From Oscillospiraceae bacterium (GTDB taxonomy: Bacteria; Bacillota; Clostridia; Oscillospirales; Oscillospiraceae), in the NCBI GenBank assembly GCA_017535635.1, contig JAFXTU010000039.1:1-37988 (forward strand): a DNA stretch of 37,988 bases. Direction: 5' to 3'. The stretch's first letter is position 1; each line of letters opens with the position of its first letter. The translations under genes were made by a program, and so were the position numbers. The notes under the pieces were generated by a model. The model ran no database searches and was not told where the DNA came from. It saw only the letters and a list, made by a program, of their open reading frames with translations. Shown here piece by piece: positions 1-7,752 of the stretch.

Positions 1-363
1 GGGAAGGACCCCACCAAGGTGGACCGGAGCGCGGCCTACGCCGCCCGCTGGATCGCCAAGAACGTGGTGGCCGCGGGTCTGGCGGAGAAGTGCCAGATCG
101 AGCTGGCCTACGCCATCGGCGTGGCCCAGCCGGTGAGCATCCTGGTGGACACCTTCGGCACCGGGACCGTGGCGGACGAAAAGCTGGAGGCGGCCATCCG
201 CAAGGTCTTCGACCTGCGGCCAACCGCCATCATCCGGGCTCTGGATCTGCAGAAGCCCATCTACCGCAAGCTGGCCGCCTACGGCCACATGGGCCGGACG
301 GACCTGAGGGTCCGCTGGGAGGATACGGACCGGGTCGAAGCCCTGCGGGAGGCCCTGAAATAA
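1..363 (+). CDS. metK: S-adenosylmethionine synthetase, C-terminal part (5' end outside window)
   Basis: This is the last ~120 codons of methionine adenosyltransferase, which makes S-adenosylmethionine from methionine and ATP in the cytosol. The frame is open from base 1 (reading [17 protein letters not shown]), so the gene starts before the window. Family-typical blocks are the [10 protein letters not shown] stretch, which carries the conserved C-terminal Lys and Asp, the [11 protein letters not shown] segment and the closing [18 protein letters not shown] region. The stop TAA overlaps the ATG of the next gene (TAATG), which suggests translational coupling with an enzyme that acts on SAM-derived by-products. 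Identification rests on motif recognition and is firm. Upstream control cannot be seen. Confidence 0.96.
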   Translation, partial: GKDPTKVDRSAAYAARWIAKNVVAAGLAEKCQIELAYAIGVAQPVSILVDTFGTGTVADEKLEAAIRKVFDLRPTAIIRALDLQKPIYRKLAAYGHMGRTDLRVRWEDTDRVEALREALK

Positions 364-1640
364 TGGGGGTCCTCTTCCGGGGCATCCGGGCCCTCCTGCC
401 GGACATGAGCATACGGGAGACCGACGTGTGCGTGGAGGGGGAGACCATCGCAGGAGTGGGGGAGATCCCCGAGGGCTTCTCCGCCGAAACAGTGGTGGAG
501 GGGAAGGACCGGCTCCTGCTGCCGGGGCTGGTGAACGCCCACACCCATACCTATATGACCATGTTCCGGGGCTGTGCCGACGACCTGCCTTTTGCCGAGT
601 GGCTCAGCGGGCACATCGACCCCCTGGAGTCGCAGATGACCCCCGAGGACTGCTACTGGGCCACCCTTCTGGGGAACCTGGAGATGATCCTGAACGGGAC
701 GACCGCCTCCATCGACATGTTCATTTACACCGAGACTGCCTCCCGGGCGGCGGAGGAGTCCGGCTTCCGCACGGTGCTCACCCGGGGCCTCACGGGGCCC
801 GAAGGAGGCGAGCGGCGTCTGCGGGAGTTCTTCACGGAGTACGAGGCCTGGAAGAGCAGGTGCTCCCGCGTCACCTTCGCCCTGGGGCCCCACGCCCCCT
901 ACTCCTGCTCGCCGGACTATCTGAAAGAAGTCGCCGCCCTGGCAAGGGAGCACAACCTGGGCCTCCACACCCATATTTCCGAAAGCCAGTTCGAGCAGGC
1001 GACCATCCGGGAAAAATACGGCTGCACCCCCGCGGAGTATATGGACAGGTGCGGCATCCTGGGGCCGAAAACCGTCGCCGCTCACTGCGTTTATCTCTCC
1101 GACGGCGACATTCAGCTCCTGAAGGAGCGGGGCGTCAGCGTGGCCACGAACCCGGTGAGCAATTTAAAGCTGGGCAACGGCGTCGCCCCGGTGCCGAAGC
1201 TGCTCTCGGCGGGAGTGAACGTGGCCCTGGGCACCGACGGAGCCGCCAGCAACAACGCCCTGAACCTCTTCCGGGAGCTGAGCTTCGTCACCCTCCTCCA
1301 CAAGGGCCTCTCGGGGGACACCACCGCCGTCCCCGCCGCCGAGGCCCTGAAAATGGCCACGGTGAACGGCTCCAGGGCCTTGGGGCTTACCGGCTGCGGA
1401 GAAATCAAAGTCGGGAGGCGGGCGGACCTCACGGTGCTGGATATCGACAAAGCGTGGCTTCGACCTCACAGCGACCTGCTCTCCAGCCTGGTATACTGCG
1501 CCCGGGGGGACGAGGTGGAGGACGTGATGGTGGACGGCCGCTTCCTCCTCCGGAAGCGGGAGCTGCTGACCATCGACCGGGAGCGGGTGCTCTGGGAGGT
1601 GGACAGGACCTGCAAGCGCCTGGGCTTGCTGAAAAGCTGA
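363..1640 (+). CDS. mtaD: Amidohydrolase, MTA/S-adenosylhomocysteine deaminase-like
   Basis: A 425-residue metal-dependent amidohydrolase of the TRZ/ATZ type, close to 5'-methylthioadenosine/S-adenosylhomocysteine deaminase, which deaminates the adenine of these SAM by-products in the cytosol. Metal and catalytic positions visible are H60 and H62 (NAHTHTYMTMFRG), H202/H204 with E207 (LHTHISESQ), H241 (AAHCVYLSD) and D292 (ALGTDGAASNN). The length is usual for the family. The ATG at 363 is chosen because it overlaps the metK stop and gives the canonical N-terminus; the frame stays open upstream only as a shadow of metK. Coupling with metK fits recycling of the methyl cycle. Chlorohydrolase or guanine-deaminase relatives share the fold, so exact substrate is inferred from the family motifs and the neighbour. 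Confidence 0.9.
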   Translation: MGVLFRGIRALLPDMSIRETDVCVEGETIAGVGEIPEGFSAETVVEGKDRLLLPGLVNAHTHTYMTMFRGCADDLPFAEWLSGHIDPLESQMTPEDCYWATLLGNLEMILNGTTASIDMFIYTETASRAAEESGFRTVLTRGLTGPEGGERRLREFFTEYEAWKSRCSRVTFALGPHAPYSCSPDYLKEVAALAREHNLGLHTHISESQFEQATIREKYGCTPAEYMDRCGILGPKTVAAHCVYLSDGDIQLLKERGVSVATNPVSNLKLGNGVAPVPKLLSAGVNVALGTDGAASNNALNLFRELSFVTLLHKGLSGDTTAVPAAEALKMATVNGSRALGLTGCGEIKVGRRADLTVLDIDKAWLRPHSDLLSSLVYCARGDEVEDVMVDGRFLLRKRELLTIDRERVLWEVDRTCKRLGLLKS

Positions 1641-1658
1641 CAGTTATGACCGAAGTAA

Positions 1659-1707
1659 GAGCCGTTTTCTCCGGCGCAGACCGCGCCGGGGAAGGCGGCT
1701 CCCTTTT
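1659..1707 (+). terminator. Intrinsic terminator after the metK-deaminase operon
   Basis: A nearly continuous 19-bp stem pairs 1659-1677 with 1683-1701 around a 5-base loop (AGACC), with GAGCCG/CGGCTC at the base and CCGGCGC/GCGCCGG at the top, followed by TTTT at 1704-1707. It lies 18 bp after the deaminase stop, so it ends the metK operon before the ferredoxin promoter. Confidence 0.85.
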
Positions 1708-1743
1708 GCACCGGCGATTTCAGCAAAAATGACAAAGTTCCGG

Positions 1744-1772
1744 TTGAAAATGGCATGCTTTTCCACTAAAAT
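1744..1772 (+). promoter_or_regulatory. Sigma-A type promoter for the ferredoxin-flavoprotein operon
   Basis: TTGAAA at 1744-1749 and TAAAAT at 1767-1772 are separated by exactly 17 bp, in an AT-rich patch between the upstream terminator and the ferredoxin start at 1809. No operator palindrome is obvious. Confidence 0.75.
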
Positions 1773-1808
1773 ACAGACAGAGAAATTTATGTAAAGGTGG
1801 GATGCGCA

Positions 1809-2054
1809 ATGATCCATACGAAACACCGGATCGAATTCACGCCGGAGAAGTGCGTGGGGTGCCAGCAGTGCTACAAGTCCTGCTTCGTGGACGTGATCCG
1901 CTGGGACGCGGAGGCCAAAAAGCCGATCTTCAAGTACGTGGAGGACTGCGAGCACTGCTTCTACTGCCAGAGCGTCTGCAAGAAGGACGCCATCCAGGTG
2001 ATCCCGGACTATGCCAGCGAGCATCTGCTCCAACACTTTGACGCGTACAGGTGA
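1809..2054 (+). CDS. Two-cluster [4Fe-4S] ferredoxin, AprB-like
   Basis: An 81-residue ferredoxin with two cysteine quartets: C15, C18, C21, C25 (CVGCQQCYKSC) and C47, C50, C53, C57 (CEHCFYCQSVC). Neither has the Pro that follows the last Cys in classical clostridial ferredoxins. It should carry two [4Fe-4S] clusters and pass electrons to or from the flavoprotein 10 bp downstream, as AprB does for AprA, though it lacks the C-terminal tail of AprB. The ATG at 1809 is preferred over the in-frame GTG at 1797 because AGGTGG at 1795-1800 is then a well-spaced ribosome binding site. It shares a promoter with the next gene. The physiological donor or acceptor is unknown. Confidence 0.9.
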   Translation: MIHTKHRIEFTPEKCVGCQQCYKSCFVDVIRWDAEAKKPIFKYVEDCEHCFYCQSVCKKDAIQVIPDYASEHLLQHFDAYR

Positions 2055-2064
2055 GGTGAAAGAG

Positions 2065-4713
2065 ATGAGTGAATGGAATAAGCTGAGCTGCGACGTATTG
2101 GTGATCGGCGGCGGCATCGGCGGCCTGAGCTGCGCCACAGCCATCAAGGAACACAACCCCGACGCCGACGTGCTGGTGGTGGAGAAGAACTTCGCCGGTT
2201 ACGCCGGAAAGGCCAACCGGGGCGGCGGCGTGCTCCAGTATTTCGACCTGGAGAAGATCGACCCCAAGGAGTTCGTGGCCTACCACACCGAGAAGATCGG
2301 CGCCTGGTTCACCGACCAGGAGCTCATGGAGAAGTACGTCTCCATGAACACCTACATGCTGGATAAGCTGCTGGAGTGGGGCGCCAACCTGCCCAAGGTG
2401 AACGGGAAGTTCATGGTCATGCCCACCGGGCCCATGACCGCCATGATCCAGGTGGACCTGGACGTGACCCTCAAGGTGCGCCGCACCGCCGAGAAGAAGG
2501 GCGTCCGCTTCCTGGACAAGACCGTCATGGCGGACCTGATTACCGCCGACGGCGCCGTGGTGGGCGCCACCGTATTCAGCGTTCTGGACGGGAGCTACAG
2601 CGCCATCAGCGCGAAAAAGGTGGTCCTCGCCACCGGCAGCCAGAACTACCGCATGGGCTCCATGTGGTCCAACGGCCGGGGCGACGGCATCAAGGCCGCC
2701 TACAAGGCCGGGGCCGAGCTGCGCAACGCCGAATTCGGCAACTTCGCCCAGCTGGTGAAGGTGAAGAGCCACAACGAGGTGGTTTTCGGCGAGAACTACA
2801 TGTACAACGCCAAGGGTGAGCACATCTCCGAAAACTTCCTGAAGGGCGGCCGGGAGACGGACATCAACAGCACCGCCATCCGGGAGTGGTATCTGCAGAT
2901 GCAGGAGGGCAACGGCCCCGTGCATCTGGAAATGGGCAGTCCCTTCGGCGGCCCTCCGATGGGCGCGGGCGGTCCTCCGATGGGCGCGGGCGGTCCTCCG
3001 ATGGGCGCGGGCGGTCCTCCGATGGGCGCGGGCGGCCCCCCGATGGGCGCAGGCGGCCCTCCGATGGGCGCGGGCGGTCCTCCGATGGGCGCGGGCGGTC
3101 CTCCGATGGGCGCGGGCGGCCCTCCCATGGGCGGCGGCCCCCGTGACGCGGGCGGCGCAGGCGGCCCCGGCGCTTTCGCCGGCCAGCCCTACGCCCAGCG
3201 CTTCCGGGCCCTGAACGACGGTTCCGGCGACAAGGTGGACACGGACATGGAGGTCTGCCCCATGCTCATCGGCGAGCAGAGCTGCATCCGGGTGGACCAC
3301 CACATGAAGACCACGCTGGACGGGCTCTACGCCATCGGCGACTGCTCCTACTGCGGCTCCGGCCTGGCCGGGGCGGTGCCCGCGCCTCCGGGACGCAACC
3401 GGGGCTCCGGCATCCTGAACGCCGTTTTCGCCGCCCTCCAGTGCGCCGAGGAGATCGGCCATGCCGACCTGAGCGGCGCGGCCGCGCCCCTCTGCGACGA
3501 GCAGACCCAGGCCACCATCGACCATATGAAGGAGTTCCTGGACCGGAAGGACGGAGTGAAGGCCGAGGACGTGATCGCCCTGGTCCAGGAGGCCATGGTG
3601 CCCATGGAGCAGAGCGTCTACATGAAGGCCGACCGGATGGCCAAGGCCCTGGAGATCGTCTACCAGGCCAAGGCGCTGCTGCCGAAGCTCATGGCGGCGG
3701 ATATGCACGAAGCGATGAAGTGCCTGGAGGCGGAGGCCATGGTCCTTTCCGCCGAGCTGCACTACCGCACCAGCGACCTCCGCAAGGAGTCCCGGGGCTG
3801 GTTCCTCCGGGAGGATTACCCCAATATGGACAACCTGGACTGGCTGAAGTGGATCATCGTGAAGAACGTGGACGGGGAGATGACCTTCCGCACAGAGGAC
3901 CTCCCCATGGACAAGTGGGCCTTCAAGCCCAAGCCCATGGTGCCCATCACCGAGGAGGAGAAGCAGGGCCCCCTGTACAAGTATTTCATCCGGCCCCTGG
4001 CCGAGCCTGCCCCCGAGAAATACAACATGGCCGAAAAGCCCTCCGACCCCGCCCTGGGCCTGATGGCCGAGGACATGAACAAGCTCTTCGATCCCGGCTA
4101 TCTTCCCCTGGAGGTGGGCTACTGCCAGCTGCCCAACGGCTGCGCCGTGCTCGCCAACCTCACCTTCATGCCCGGCGTCACCCCGGAGATGTTCGACTTC
4201 TGGTTCGCCTGGCACGGGGTGGAGGCCATGCGCTATAAGATCTGGGACCACGACGACCACTACTTCGTCCAGACCCAGAACATGGAAAAGGCCCTGGACA
4301 AGTCCCTGAGCCTGAAGGAGCGCTACTGGGATACCACCCACCACGTGGAAGAGGACTGCAACATGGGCAAGCAGACCATCTACATCAACTTCCGCAACCC
4401 CGCCGACATCGGCTTTGATCCCGAGAAGCTCAAGACCTTCGGCGGCACCATCGTCTGCTCCGGCGGCGAGCAGGCCCCCACCATCATGGTCCACTTCGTG
4501 CGGCCGGTGCCCGGGGGCAGCGAGCTGCGCACCCGCTTCTTCATGGGCTACAACGTGGTGGACGGCAAGCCCCACAAGATGATCCCCGACGGGATGAAGA
4601 TGCCCCTGGAGCCGGTGCAGGCCCTGCTGAAGCACAACATCAAGGAGTTCGCCAACCTGGCGGCCATCCTCCCCGAGGTCTACGCCGAGTTCATCGACGA
4701 CTTCACCAAGTAA
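2065..4713 (+). CDS. AprA/fumarate-reductase-type FAD flavoprotein with Gly-Pro-Met repeat tract
   Basis: An 882-residue cytosolic flavoprotein of the fumarate reductase/succinate dehydrogenase/AprA superfamily. The Rossmann FAD motif is at residues 11-22 (VLVIGGGIGGLS); the GRGDGIKAAYKAGAEL block and, from about residue 422, the AIGDCSYCGSGLAG FAD-binding block are typical of the family. Between them, residues 295-357 are nine perfect seven-residue repeats (GGPPMGA), and a long extra C-terminal region (roughly 600-882) is not assigned by me. The ATG at 2065 has GAGGTG six bases upstream; the frame stays open further 5' only inside the ferredoxin gene. With the ferredoxin it forms a two-subunit redox enzyme. 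A true APS reductase role is doubtful: the ferredoxin is short, the flavoprotein is oversized, and no sulfate-pathway genes are nearby. Confidence 0.85.
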   Translation: MSEWNKLSCDVLVIGGGIGGLSCATAIKEHNPDADVLVVEKNFAGYAGKANRGGGVLQYFDLEKIDPKEFVAYHTEKIGAWFTDQELMEKYVSMNTYMLDKLLEWGANLPKVNGKFMVMPTGPMTAMIQVDLDVTLKVRRTAEKKGVRFLDKTVMADLITADGAVVGATVFSVLDGSYSAISAKKVVLATGSQNYRMGSMWSNGRGDGIKAAYKAGAELRNAEFGNFAQLVKVKSHNEVVFGENYMYNAKGEHISENFLKGGRETDINSTAIREWYLQMQEGNGPVHLEMGSPFGGPPMGAGGPPMGAGGPPMGAGGPPMGAGGPPMGAGGPPMGAGGPPMGAGGPPMGAGGPPMGGGPRDAGGAGGPGAFAGQPYAQRFRALNDGSGDKVDTDMEVCPMLIGEQSCIRVDHHMKTTLDGLYAIGDCSYCGSGLAGAVPAPPGRNRGSGILNAVFAALQCAEEIGHADLSGAAAPLCDEQTQATIDHMKEFLDRKDGVKAEDVIALVQEAMVPMEQSVYMKADRMAKALEIVYQAKALLPKLMAADMHEAMKCLEAEAMVLSAELHYRTSDLRKESRGWFLREDYPNMDNLDWLKWIIVKNVDGEMTFRTEDLPMDKWAFKPKPMVPITEEEKQGPLYKYFIRPLAEPAPEKYNMAEKPSDPALGLMAEDMNKLFDPGYLPLEVGYCQLPNGCAVLANLTFMPGVTPEMFDFWFAWHGVEAMRYKIWDHDDHYFVQTQNMEKALDKSLSLKERYWDTTHHVEEDCNMGKQTIYINFRNPADIGFDPEKLKTFGGTIVCSGGEQAPTIMVHFVRPVPGGSELRTRFFMGYNVVDGKPHKMIPDGMKMPLEPVQALLKHNIKEFANLAAILPEVYAEFIDDFTK
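2947..3135 (+). repeat. Nine in-frame 21-bp tandem repeats inside the flavoprotein gene
   Basis: Nine contiguous 21-bp units, each reading GGC-GGY-CCN-CCN-ATG-GGC-GCN or nearly so, encode (GGPPMGA)8-GGPPMGG. Units differ mainly at third codon positions. The unit length is a multiple of three, so copy-number change by slippage would not shift the frame. Confidence 0.95.
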
Positions 4714-4732
4714 AACCAGAGCAAAGCAAACG

Positions 4733-4766
4733 GCGGCCCCGGCGCGAAATGCGCCGGGGCCGCTTT
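4733..4766 (+). terminator. Terminator after the flavoprotein gene
   Basis: A perfect 13-bp GC-rich stem (4733-4745 with 4751-4763) closes a GAAAT loop and is followed by TTT. It begins 19 bp after the flavoprotein stop. The U-tract is short, but the stem is very stable. Confidence 0.75.
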
Positions 4767-4798
4767 GTCGGCGCGGGCGGGGGGTCTCGACCGCAGGC

Positions 4799-5018
4799 GT
4801 CATTGCGAACCAGTGCGCACACTGGTGTAGCGCAGGCGTCCCAGCGTGGGGCCCTCGCCCACGGAATGGTGTGGCAATCCGTAACTCCCATCCCCATGCG
4901 GCGAGGGACGCTGCGCGGCTGCGCCGCTCCGCGCGGATCGCCACGTCGGCTCCGCCTCCTCATTCCCGCGCGAGGGGACCCACCGCAAAGCGGTGGGTGC
5001 GCGAAACCTCGCGATGAC
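4799..5018. repeat. MITE-like intergenic element with inverted termini
   Basis: The ends are GTCATTGCGA (4799-4808) and TCGCGATGAC (5009-5018), which pair at 9 of 10 positions as terminal inverted repeats of a 220-bp non-coding segment. Inside are further small palindromes (CCAGTG-cgca-CACTGG near the left end, CCACCG-caaag-CGGTGG near the right end). No transposase is encoded, so if mobile it would depend on one elsewhere. The CATTGCGA/GTGGCAATCC style of sequence is one I associate with dispersed repeats of gut Clostridia; only this copy is in the window. Confidence 0.6.
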
Positions 5019-5485
5019 GGGATTCGGAGGTTTTGCTTTAAGTTACCGGCATTGCCTCAGAGAGGGAGGCTGTTTCCCATGAACACGGCATGAAGCCCAA
5101 ACGCAGCACAGATGATGCATGTCCCATTGCAAAGCCGGAAGGCAGGCGCTATACTGGAGGAGCAAGGAAGACCGAGGGACGGTTTGCCGGGAAAACCGCG
5201 TTTCATTAACATGGTCTGAGCAGCTTTTGAGTACAGATGATTGCGCTTCGAGCGCGTGTGGAAAACTTCACCATTTTCAAGCTGCACCACGCCACTATTA
5301 TGCGTCACAGAACGCCTTGGCGAGATAAGCGCGGAAACCGAAAACCGTCATTTCACTTCCAGTTTTTTGCGCAGCGCATTGCTGGGCTTAGTTTTGTGTT
5401 GCCTTTTTCTTACTTTGGGACGTGGAAACCGTCCCCGTGGACGCAGGAAAACTCTCAGAACTCAACCAATGGTTAAAACAGTGAT
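5019..5485. other. Non-coding spacer, no gene recognised
   Basis: No convincing coding region is present: the open frames are short, lack ribosome binding sites and resemble nothing I know. It holds a partial copy of the GAGGGAGGCTGTTT repeat near 5052-5073 and two inverted-like GGGACGGTTT/AAACCGTCCCC words (about 5174 and 5427) that may be decayed ends of another small repeat element. Base composition becomes more AT-rich than in the preceding genes. Confidence 0.5.
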
Positions 5486-5508
5486 ATTATCGTATAATTG
5501 ACGATAAT
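5486..5508. promoter_or_regulatory. Palindromic operator candidate upstream of the XRE gene
   Basis: ATTATCGT (5486-5493) and ACGATAAT (5501-5508) form a perfect 8-bp inverted repeat with a 7-bp spacer. It overlaps the -35 box of the promoter for the XRE-family regulator, as expected for a site where that protein represses itself. The binding protein is inferred. Confidence 0.55.
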
Positions 5509-5527
5509 TAATCCTGTCAAGTATAAT
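5498..5527 (+). promoter_or_regulatory. Promoter of the XRE regulator gene
   Basis: TTGACG at 5498-5503 and TATAAT at 5522-5527 are 18 bp apart, 29 bp before the GTG start at 5557. The -35 lies inside the inverted repeat at 5486-5508. Confidence 0.75.
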
Positions 5528-5556
5528 AGCAACAAAAGAACCTTGAGGTGTGAGAA

Positions 5557-6525
5557 GTGAACTATTTGGGCAAAAAGCTCCGGGAATTGCGGATCAAAAA
5601 TGAGATGTCCCAGGAAAACGTTGCCAAGATGCTGGGGGTCTCCGTTCAGGCAGTCAGCAAATGGGAGAACGGAAAGTCTTATCCGGATATTTCCTATCTG
5701 GTCCCCCTTTCAGACCTCCTTCATGTTTCTGTGGATGATCTGCTGGATAAGGATAAAAACCGGGAAAAATGGGAAGACGCCAGTTTTGCTGCATTAGCCA
5801 ACGAAGACGGCAATGCAAGGATCCAGGTTTTGAAAGATGCGCTGATCGAATTCCCGGGTGACCATAGATTTCGTTATCAGTTGGCCTCCGAAGAATTCTT
5901 CCTGGCAGGGAGAGAAACGGACCCGAACAAACGGATGCGGTTGTTGGCCCTGGCGGATGACCACCTTGAGTCGCTGCGAAAAGAGTATCCTGAATTCTCA
6001 AGTGCCGTTGATATGCATGTTCGGGTTCTGGCGGCTCTGGGCCGCAAAGACGAAGCCCTTGATTTGGCAAAACTCTCTGCCAATCACGAAAGACTGCTTC
6101 TTTTTGTTCTGGAAGGAGAAGAATTAAAGCGGCAAAAGCGGAAACTGGCAACACTGAGCGTTCTAAACCTGTTCGCCGACTTAATGCGAGAAGGCTCAAA
6201 AGAAGCCCTCAATAAAGCGGAAGCCCTGATTACCACAGTTGCCGCAGAAAAAACGCAGTTTGCCGGTCTGTTGTTGGACGTATATTACCAGCAGGCTCTG
6301 CTCTGCTGTAAAGAAAAAGACTTTGACGGAGCTGTCGAAGCTCTCAAGGCGGCAAAACAGGTCGTGAAGTCCGATCCAAACGCTGAAGCAGCGGACGACA
6401 ATGGCTCGGAACCGTTTTTTCAACCATTGATCCTTCCAAAGACGCAGGACGAGCTTCAAAAACAGCTTGAGAGATACTTGCAGGACGAGCGATTCTCCTG
6501 CCTTCGCAGTATGGGAGTTAAGTAA
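5557..6525 (+). CDS. XRE-family transcriptional regulator with long C-terminal helical domain
   Basis: A 322-residue DNA-binding protein. Residues 1-65 are a lambda-repressor-like helix-turn-helix (LGKKLRELRIKNEMSQENVA, then VQAVSKWENGKSYPDI and LLHVSVDDLL), the usual XRE/Cro signature. The remaining ~250 residues are helical and TPR-like (for example FPGDHRFRYQLASEEFFLAG), as in clostridial XRE proteins that bind a peptide or partner protein through this part. The start is GTG, with TTGAGG eight bases upstream. The promoter overlaps a perfect inverted repeat, so autoregulation is likely. The next intact gene is a small lipoprotein; no direct target can be named. A second protein of similar design is encoded at 10192-11382. 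Confidence 0.85.
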   Translation: MNYLGKKLRELRIKNEMSQENVAKMLGVSVQAVSKWENGKSYPDISYLVPLSDLLHVSVDDLLDKDKNREKWEDASFAALANEDGNARIQVLKDALIEFPGDHRFRYQLASEEFFLAGRETDPNKRMRLLALADDHLESLRKEYPEFSSAVDMHVRVLAALGRKDEALDLAKLSANHERLLLFVLEGEELKRQKRKLATLSVLNLFADLMREGSKEALNKAEALITTVAAEKTQFAGLLLDVYYQQALLCCKEKDFDGAVEALKAAKQVVKSDPNAEAADDNGSEPFFQPLILPKTQDELQKQLERYLQDERFSCLRSMGVK

Positions 6526-6546
6526 TGATTAAAAAGGGCGGAATAA

Positions 6547-6954
6547 TGCATTCAACAAGAAGCATGTTATGATGGAGCGGCCATTCTTTCCGGAACCTTC
6601 GGGGAATTTGCGGTCCCCGGGGAAGAGGATACAACGATTCGACTCCTGTTTCCGATTCATCTCCTGGCAGAACCGCAGGAATTCGAGTCGGCGGCTTTCG
6701 CTCGCGGACGCGTCAATTCAATGAATGAGGAATTTCTGTTTGCGTCCTCTTCGGAGGATATCTTGGGCTTCTATGAGGATTCCGGACGTTTTGAGATCGA
6801 GAAGGCGGAAGAAGGGTTCCTGTTTACAGGATATGATTCCCTTTATCCGGAATACGCGCCGGAAGTCTGGCCGCCCATGGATGCCAAGGTGTTTTTCCGC
6901 ATTATCGAAACGGACGGCTTCTGCAAAGTGCGCATAGAATTGCTGAATGGGTAA
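6547..6954 (+). pseudogene. Start-less remnant of an unrecognised gene
   Basis: The frame is open for 136 codons from just after a TAA at 6544 to the TAA ending at 6954, but has no ATG until 6721 and no ribosome binding site there. The translation is protein-like and acidic (GAAILSGTFGEFAVPG near the start, YDSLYPEYAPEVWPPMDAKV later), and its ending FCKVRIELLNG looks like a natural C-terminus. I read it as the 3' part of a gene that lost its 5' end, perhaps an immunity-type or accessory protein, but no family is recognised. A shorter product from ATG 6721 (77 residues) cannot be excluded. It sits between the XRE gene and an inverted-repeat element beginning at 6960. Confidence 0.4.
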
Positions 6955-6959
6955 AAAAA

Positions 6960-7137
6960 CGCGGGGACGGTGCTTTTGTCCAGGGCAAAGCTGCCCGGCC
7001 CGCCCCCCCCCGCGTCTTATGAGGCCGCTCCCATCGGAATGAGCAATCGAACATGGAACGCAAACATCAGAAATGGGTGAATCCCATGGGTGGATCAGCC
7101 AAAGCGAATCCCTTAAGACAAAAGGTCCGTCCCCGTG
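6960..7137. repeat. Small inverted-repeat element with GGGGACGG-type ends
   Basis: The left end 6960-6980 (CGCGGGGACGGTGCTTTTGTC) and the reverse complement of the right end 7117-7137 match at 18 of 21 positions, enclosing about 135 bp of non-coding DNA. Similar GGGACGG...TTTTGTC ends are familiar to me from short repeats in Firmicutes genomes. There is no transposase, so it would be non-autonomous. Confidence 0.6.
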
Positions 7138-7214
7138 TCCTCTGCTAGAATAAATATGCATGGGAACTAATTGGATAGTGAATCCGTAATTATTAAACGG
7201 GGGAGGTGCTATCA

Positions 7215-7682
7215 ATGAGAAAAAGGATCATTTTGATACTATGTATCAATTTGCTGTTTTTATTTGTTGGCTGTGGCAAAAAGGCTAATGTGGACAATTC
7301 AGCGGAAAAGACACTTCATGTTGATATTGATGCAGAAGCGATTATGCGGATTGACCTGTATTGGAGTTATCGTTTATATACGATACAGCGCGAGGACAGC
7401 AGTAATTTGATTGATAAATCGATTGAAATGCTGAATGGAGAATATGCTGTCTACTCTAAATGGATTAATAACGGAACTGGTTCGGGTAATCACATAGACT
7501 TATATGATTCGGAGGGAAATGTTCTAAAAACATATTACATTTTTATAAGCGAAGATGGCCAATTCAGCATATGGGAAGAAGGAACCGAGCATTTCAATTA
7601 TCAACGGGAAATAAGCAAAGACAATCTTCAAGAAATCGTCAAAACGATTGCTATTGATCAATACTTTGTTGGCGCTGGGTGA
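7215..7682 (+). CDS. Small predicted lipoprotein, unknown function
   Basis: A 155-residue secreted lipoprotein. The N-terminus MRKRIILILCINLLFLFVGC is a type II signal peptide with the lipid-bearing cysteine at position 20, followed by KKANVDNSAE; the mature part is a polar, mixed domain with no motif I recognise (WSYRLYTIQREDSSNLIDKS, YDSEGNVLKTYYIFISEDGQ). It should be anchored on the outer face of the membrane. ATG 7215 is chosen because GGGGAGGTG lies just upstream; an in-frame GTG at 7206 overlaps that site and is unlikely. The gene is clearly more AT-rich than the housekeeping genes around it, consistent with horizontal acquisition, and lies between repeat elements and gene fragments. 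Confidence 0.75.
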   Translation: MRKRIILILCINLLFLFVGCGKKANVDNSAEKTLHVDIDAEAIMRIDLYWSYRLYTIQREDSSNLIDKSIEMLNGEYAVYSKWINNGTGSGNHIDLYDSEGNVLKTYYIFISEDGQFSIWEEGTEHFNYQREISKDNLQEIVKTIAIDQYFVGAG

Positions 7683-7752
7683 AATCAACCAATTCCAGCC
7701 GCGAGATTTCAACCAATTATAGGCAACTACGAAACTGTGCGGCGGAGTATAG

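Noticed and set aside
2947..3135. CRISPR-like array of nine repeats
   Set aside because: The units are directly adjacent with no spacers, keep reading frame and lie inside a gene; no cas genes are present.
1930..4944. 1004-codon open frame on the minus strand opposite the flavoprotein
   Set aside because: It is a codon-bias shadow of a GC-rich gene: low-complexity His/Gly/Val/Leu-rich translation, no ribosome binding site, and the plus strand carries clear FAD motifs.
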